Source of the DNA: an uncultured Chloroflexota bacterium
Lineage (GTDB): Bacteria; Chloroflexota; Anaerolineae; Aggregatilineales; Phototrophicaceae
Reading direction: 5' to 3'
NCBI GenBank assembly: GCA_937870805.1
Contig: CALMZT010001209.1
Span: forward strand, 1-5,746
DNA length: 5,746 nucleotides
In this document: piece after piece, positions 4,536-5,746 of the stretch
Position numbering within the stretch: the stretch's first letter is position 1
Layout: each line of letters opens with the position of its first letter
Position numbers and translations under genes: made by a program
Notes under the pieces: model-generated
Told to the model about the DNA's origin: nothing
The model's input: only the letters and a program-made list of their open reading frames with translations
The model's database searches: none

Positions 4536-5746
4536 ATGCGGCAGATTCAATCTTTTCGCGGCTGGCTTACCGACCTGCCGTTTACTGATCCGATTAAGCG
4601 GCGCTTGGCGCCCGTCCTGCAAATATTCTTCATCAGCTTCATCGCCGTCCTGCTGCTGGCAGTCGTACTGAGCTTCATCATTACCGGTGTGACGGCAGAG
4701 GCAGTGGTTGGGTTAATTCCGGCTTTCCTATTCGCGCTGGCATTGGTCGGCGGCTTATATGTCTTACGCCGGGGTTATTTCAACTGGGCGATTGGCATCA
4801 TCATCGTCAGTATCCTGCTCAGCCAGGCGCGATCCCTGGCGGTAAATGGGTTTTTCCGAAACCAGCAGGCACTTTTTACCTCAATGCTGGCGCTGATACT
4901 GGCGGCATTTTTACTGAACCGCCGCCTGTTCTTCCTGACCGCAGTCGTCAATTTCCTGACTGTCGCGTTTTTTGCTCTGGGGGAACAGGCGATCCTCACG
5001 CCGGAACAATTACTCGCTACGTCAACGCCCGCCGCGCGCCTGACCGGTTTTGGGCTGGTACTCATTTTGTTATGCGTCCTGCTCGACATGTTCGCCAGGG
5101 CTTTTCGGGCGGAACTGGCGGCATCAATCCAGCGCGAACAAATCCTGGAAGCAGAAATTGCCGCCCGGATGCAGATGCAGAAATCGCTGGCGGAACAACG
5201 CGAGCAGTATCGGGTCACGCTGTCCAGCATCGGCGACGCGGTGATCGCTACCGACACGGCAGGACATGTCACTTTCATGAACGAGATCGCCGAATCCTTG
5301 ACCGGCTGGCCCAGGGATGAAGCGCTGGGAAAAGACCTGATCGAGGTGTTTCCAATTTTCAACGAAGAAACCCTTCTGCCGGTGGAAAATCCGCTGATAC
5401 GAGTATTAGCCGATGGTGTAGTCGTCGGATTAGCCAATCACACCGTCATGATGCGCCGCGATGAGGTCAAAATTCCGATTGCCGACAGCGGCGCGCCGAT
5501 CCGAGGTGAAGATGGCGGGGTGCTGGGCGCGGTGCTGGTGTTCCGCGACGTGACCGAAGAACGACAAGCCGAGAACGAATTGAAAGAGAGCGAAGAACGC
5601 TTCCGCGTCATGGCCGATACCGCGCCGGTGCTGATCTGGCTGGCGGAAACCGATGGACAGCGCAACTACTTTAATAAACAGTGGTTGGCCTTCACCGGGC
5701 GCACCCTGGAGCAGGAATTTGGTCATGGTTGGCGCGAAGGCCTGCA
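4536..5746 (+). CDS. Membrane-bound PAS-domain sensor protein, probable histidine kinase (5' part)
   Basis: The frame stays open from ATG 4536 to the window end, giving 403 residues without a stop. About six hydrophobic helices (near 28-50, 57-77, 83-100, 112-128, 131-148, 170-187) anchor an N-terminal membrane region of unknown ligand. A charged, Glu/Gln-rich helical linker follows (about 190-225). A PAS domain covers about 225-342, from YRVTLSSIGDAVIATDTAG through FMNEIAESLTGW to a PAC-type end, GAVLVFRDVTEERQAE. A second PAS begins near 349 (LKESEERFRVMADTAPVLIW, then FNKQWLAFTGRTLEQEFGHG) and runs off the edge. This layout is typical of bacterial sensor histidine kinases, but no H-box or ATPase domain is visible. 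A diguanylate cyclase or other output remains possible. It does not appear functionally tied to the metal operon. Its G+C-rich codon use resembles the recombinase. Confidence 0.88.
   Translation, partial: MRQIQSFRGWLTDLPFTDPIKRRLAPVLQIFFISFIAVLLLAVVLSFIITGVTAEAVVGLIPAFLFALALVGGLYVLRRGYFNWAIGIIIVSILLSQARSLAVNGFFRNQQALFTSMLALILAAFLLNRRLFFLTAVVNFLTVAFFALGEQAILTPEQLLATSTPAARLTGFGLVLILLCVLLDMFARAFRAELAASIQREQILEAEIAARMQMQKSLAEQREQYRVTLSSIGDAVIATDTAGHVTFMNEIAESLTGWPRDEALGKDLIEVFPIFNEETLLPVENPLIRVLADGVVVGLANHTVMMRRDEVKIPIADSGAPIRGEDGGVLGAVLVFRDVTEERQAENELKESEERFRVMADTAPVLIWLAETDGQRNYFNKQWLAFTGRTLEQEFGHGWREGL

Noticed and set aside
4775..5437. 220-codon open frame on the minus strand
   Set aside because: It lies opposite the PAS sensor gene and has a low-complexity Ser/Ala/Arg-rich composition typical of an antisense shadow. 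The plus strand encodes clear membrane helices and a PAS domain.

Overview
The window reads as a bacterial chromosome segment of moderate G+C. I favour Chloroflexota (Anaerolineae-like). The reasons are the style of the multi-PAS membrane sensor kinase, the style of the tyrosine recombinase, and a short GGGGCGAGACATGTCTCG-type palindrome between genes. No rRNA or other marker is present, so this assignment is tentative. All recognisable genes lie on the + strand.

Bases 1-3030 hold a heavy-metal resistance operon. A consensus-like promoter (TTGACA, 17-base spacer, TATCAT) overlaps a 28-base dyad operator. It drives three tightly packed genes. The first is an ArsR/SmtB-family repressor whose three cysteines match the Cd(II)/Pb(II) sensor CmtR. 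The second is a short, N-terminally truncated isoprenylcysteine-methyltransferase-like (ICMT) membrane protein. The third is a P1B-type metal-efflux ATPase. The expected logic is that the repressor blocks its own promoter until a soft metal binds, after which the ATPase is made and pumps the metal out. The ATPase is atypical: it has APC instead of CPC in the metal-site helix, an HE-I-S-E-F signature near the C-terminus, and a degenerate N-terminal metal-binding motif (C-E-H-D instead of CxxC).

Bases 3031-3166 are a short intergenic region with small inverted repeats and a plausible promoter for the next gene. Bases 3167-4324 encode a complete tyrosine recombinase with all catalytic residues. 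It carries an N-terminal zinc-ribbon-like module (CPHC...CEYC) that is not part of the standard integrase fold. Its G+C-rich codon use differs from the metal operon and resembles the downstream gene.

Bases 4325-4535 are non-coding and contain a weak hairpin and a REP-like palindrome. From 4536 to the window end runs a 5' partial gene for a membrane-anchored PAS-domain sensor protein, probably a histidine kinase. It has about six membrane helices, a coiled linker, a complete PAS domain and the start of a second. The kinase part lies outside the window.

The metal operon beside a recombinase and the change in base composition suggest that the resistance genes were acquired by transfer. No attachment sites or flanking direct repeats could be identified.
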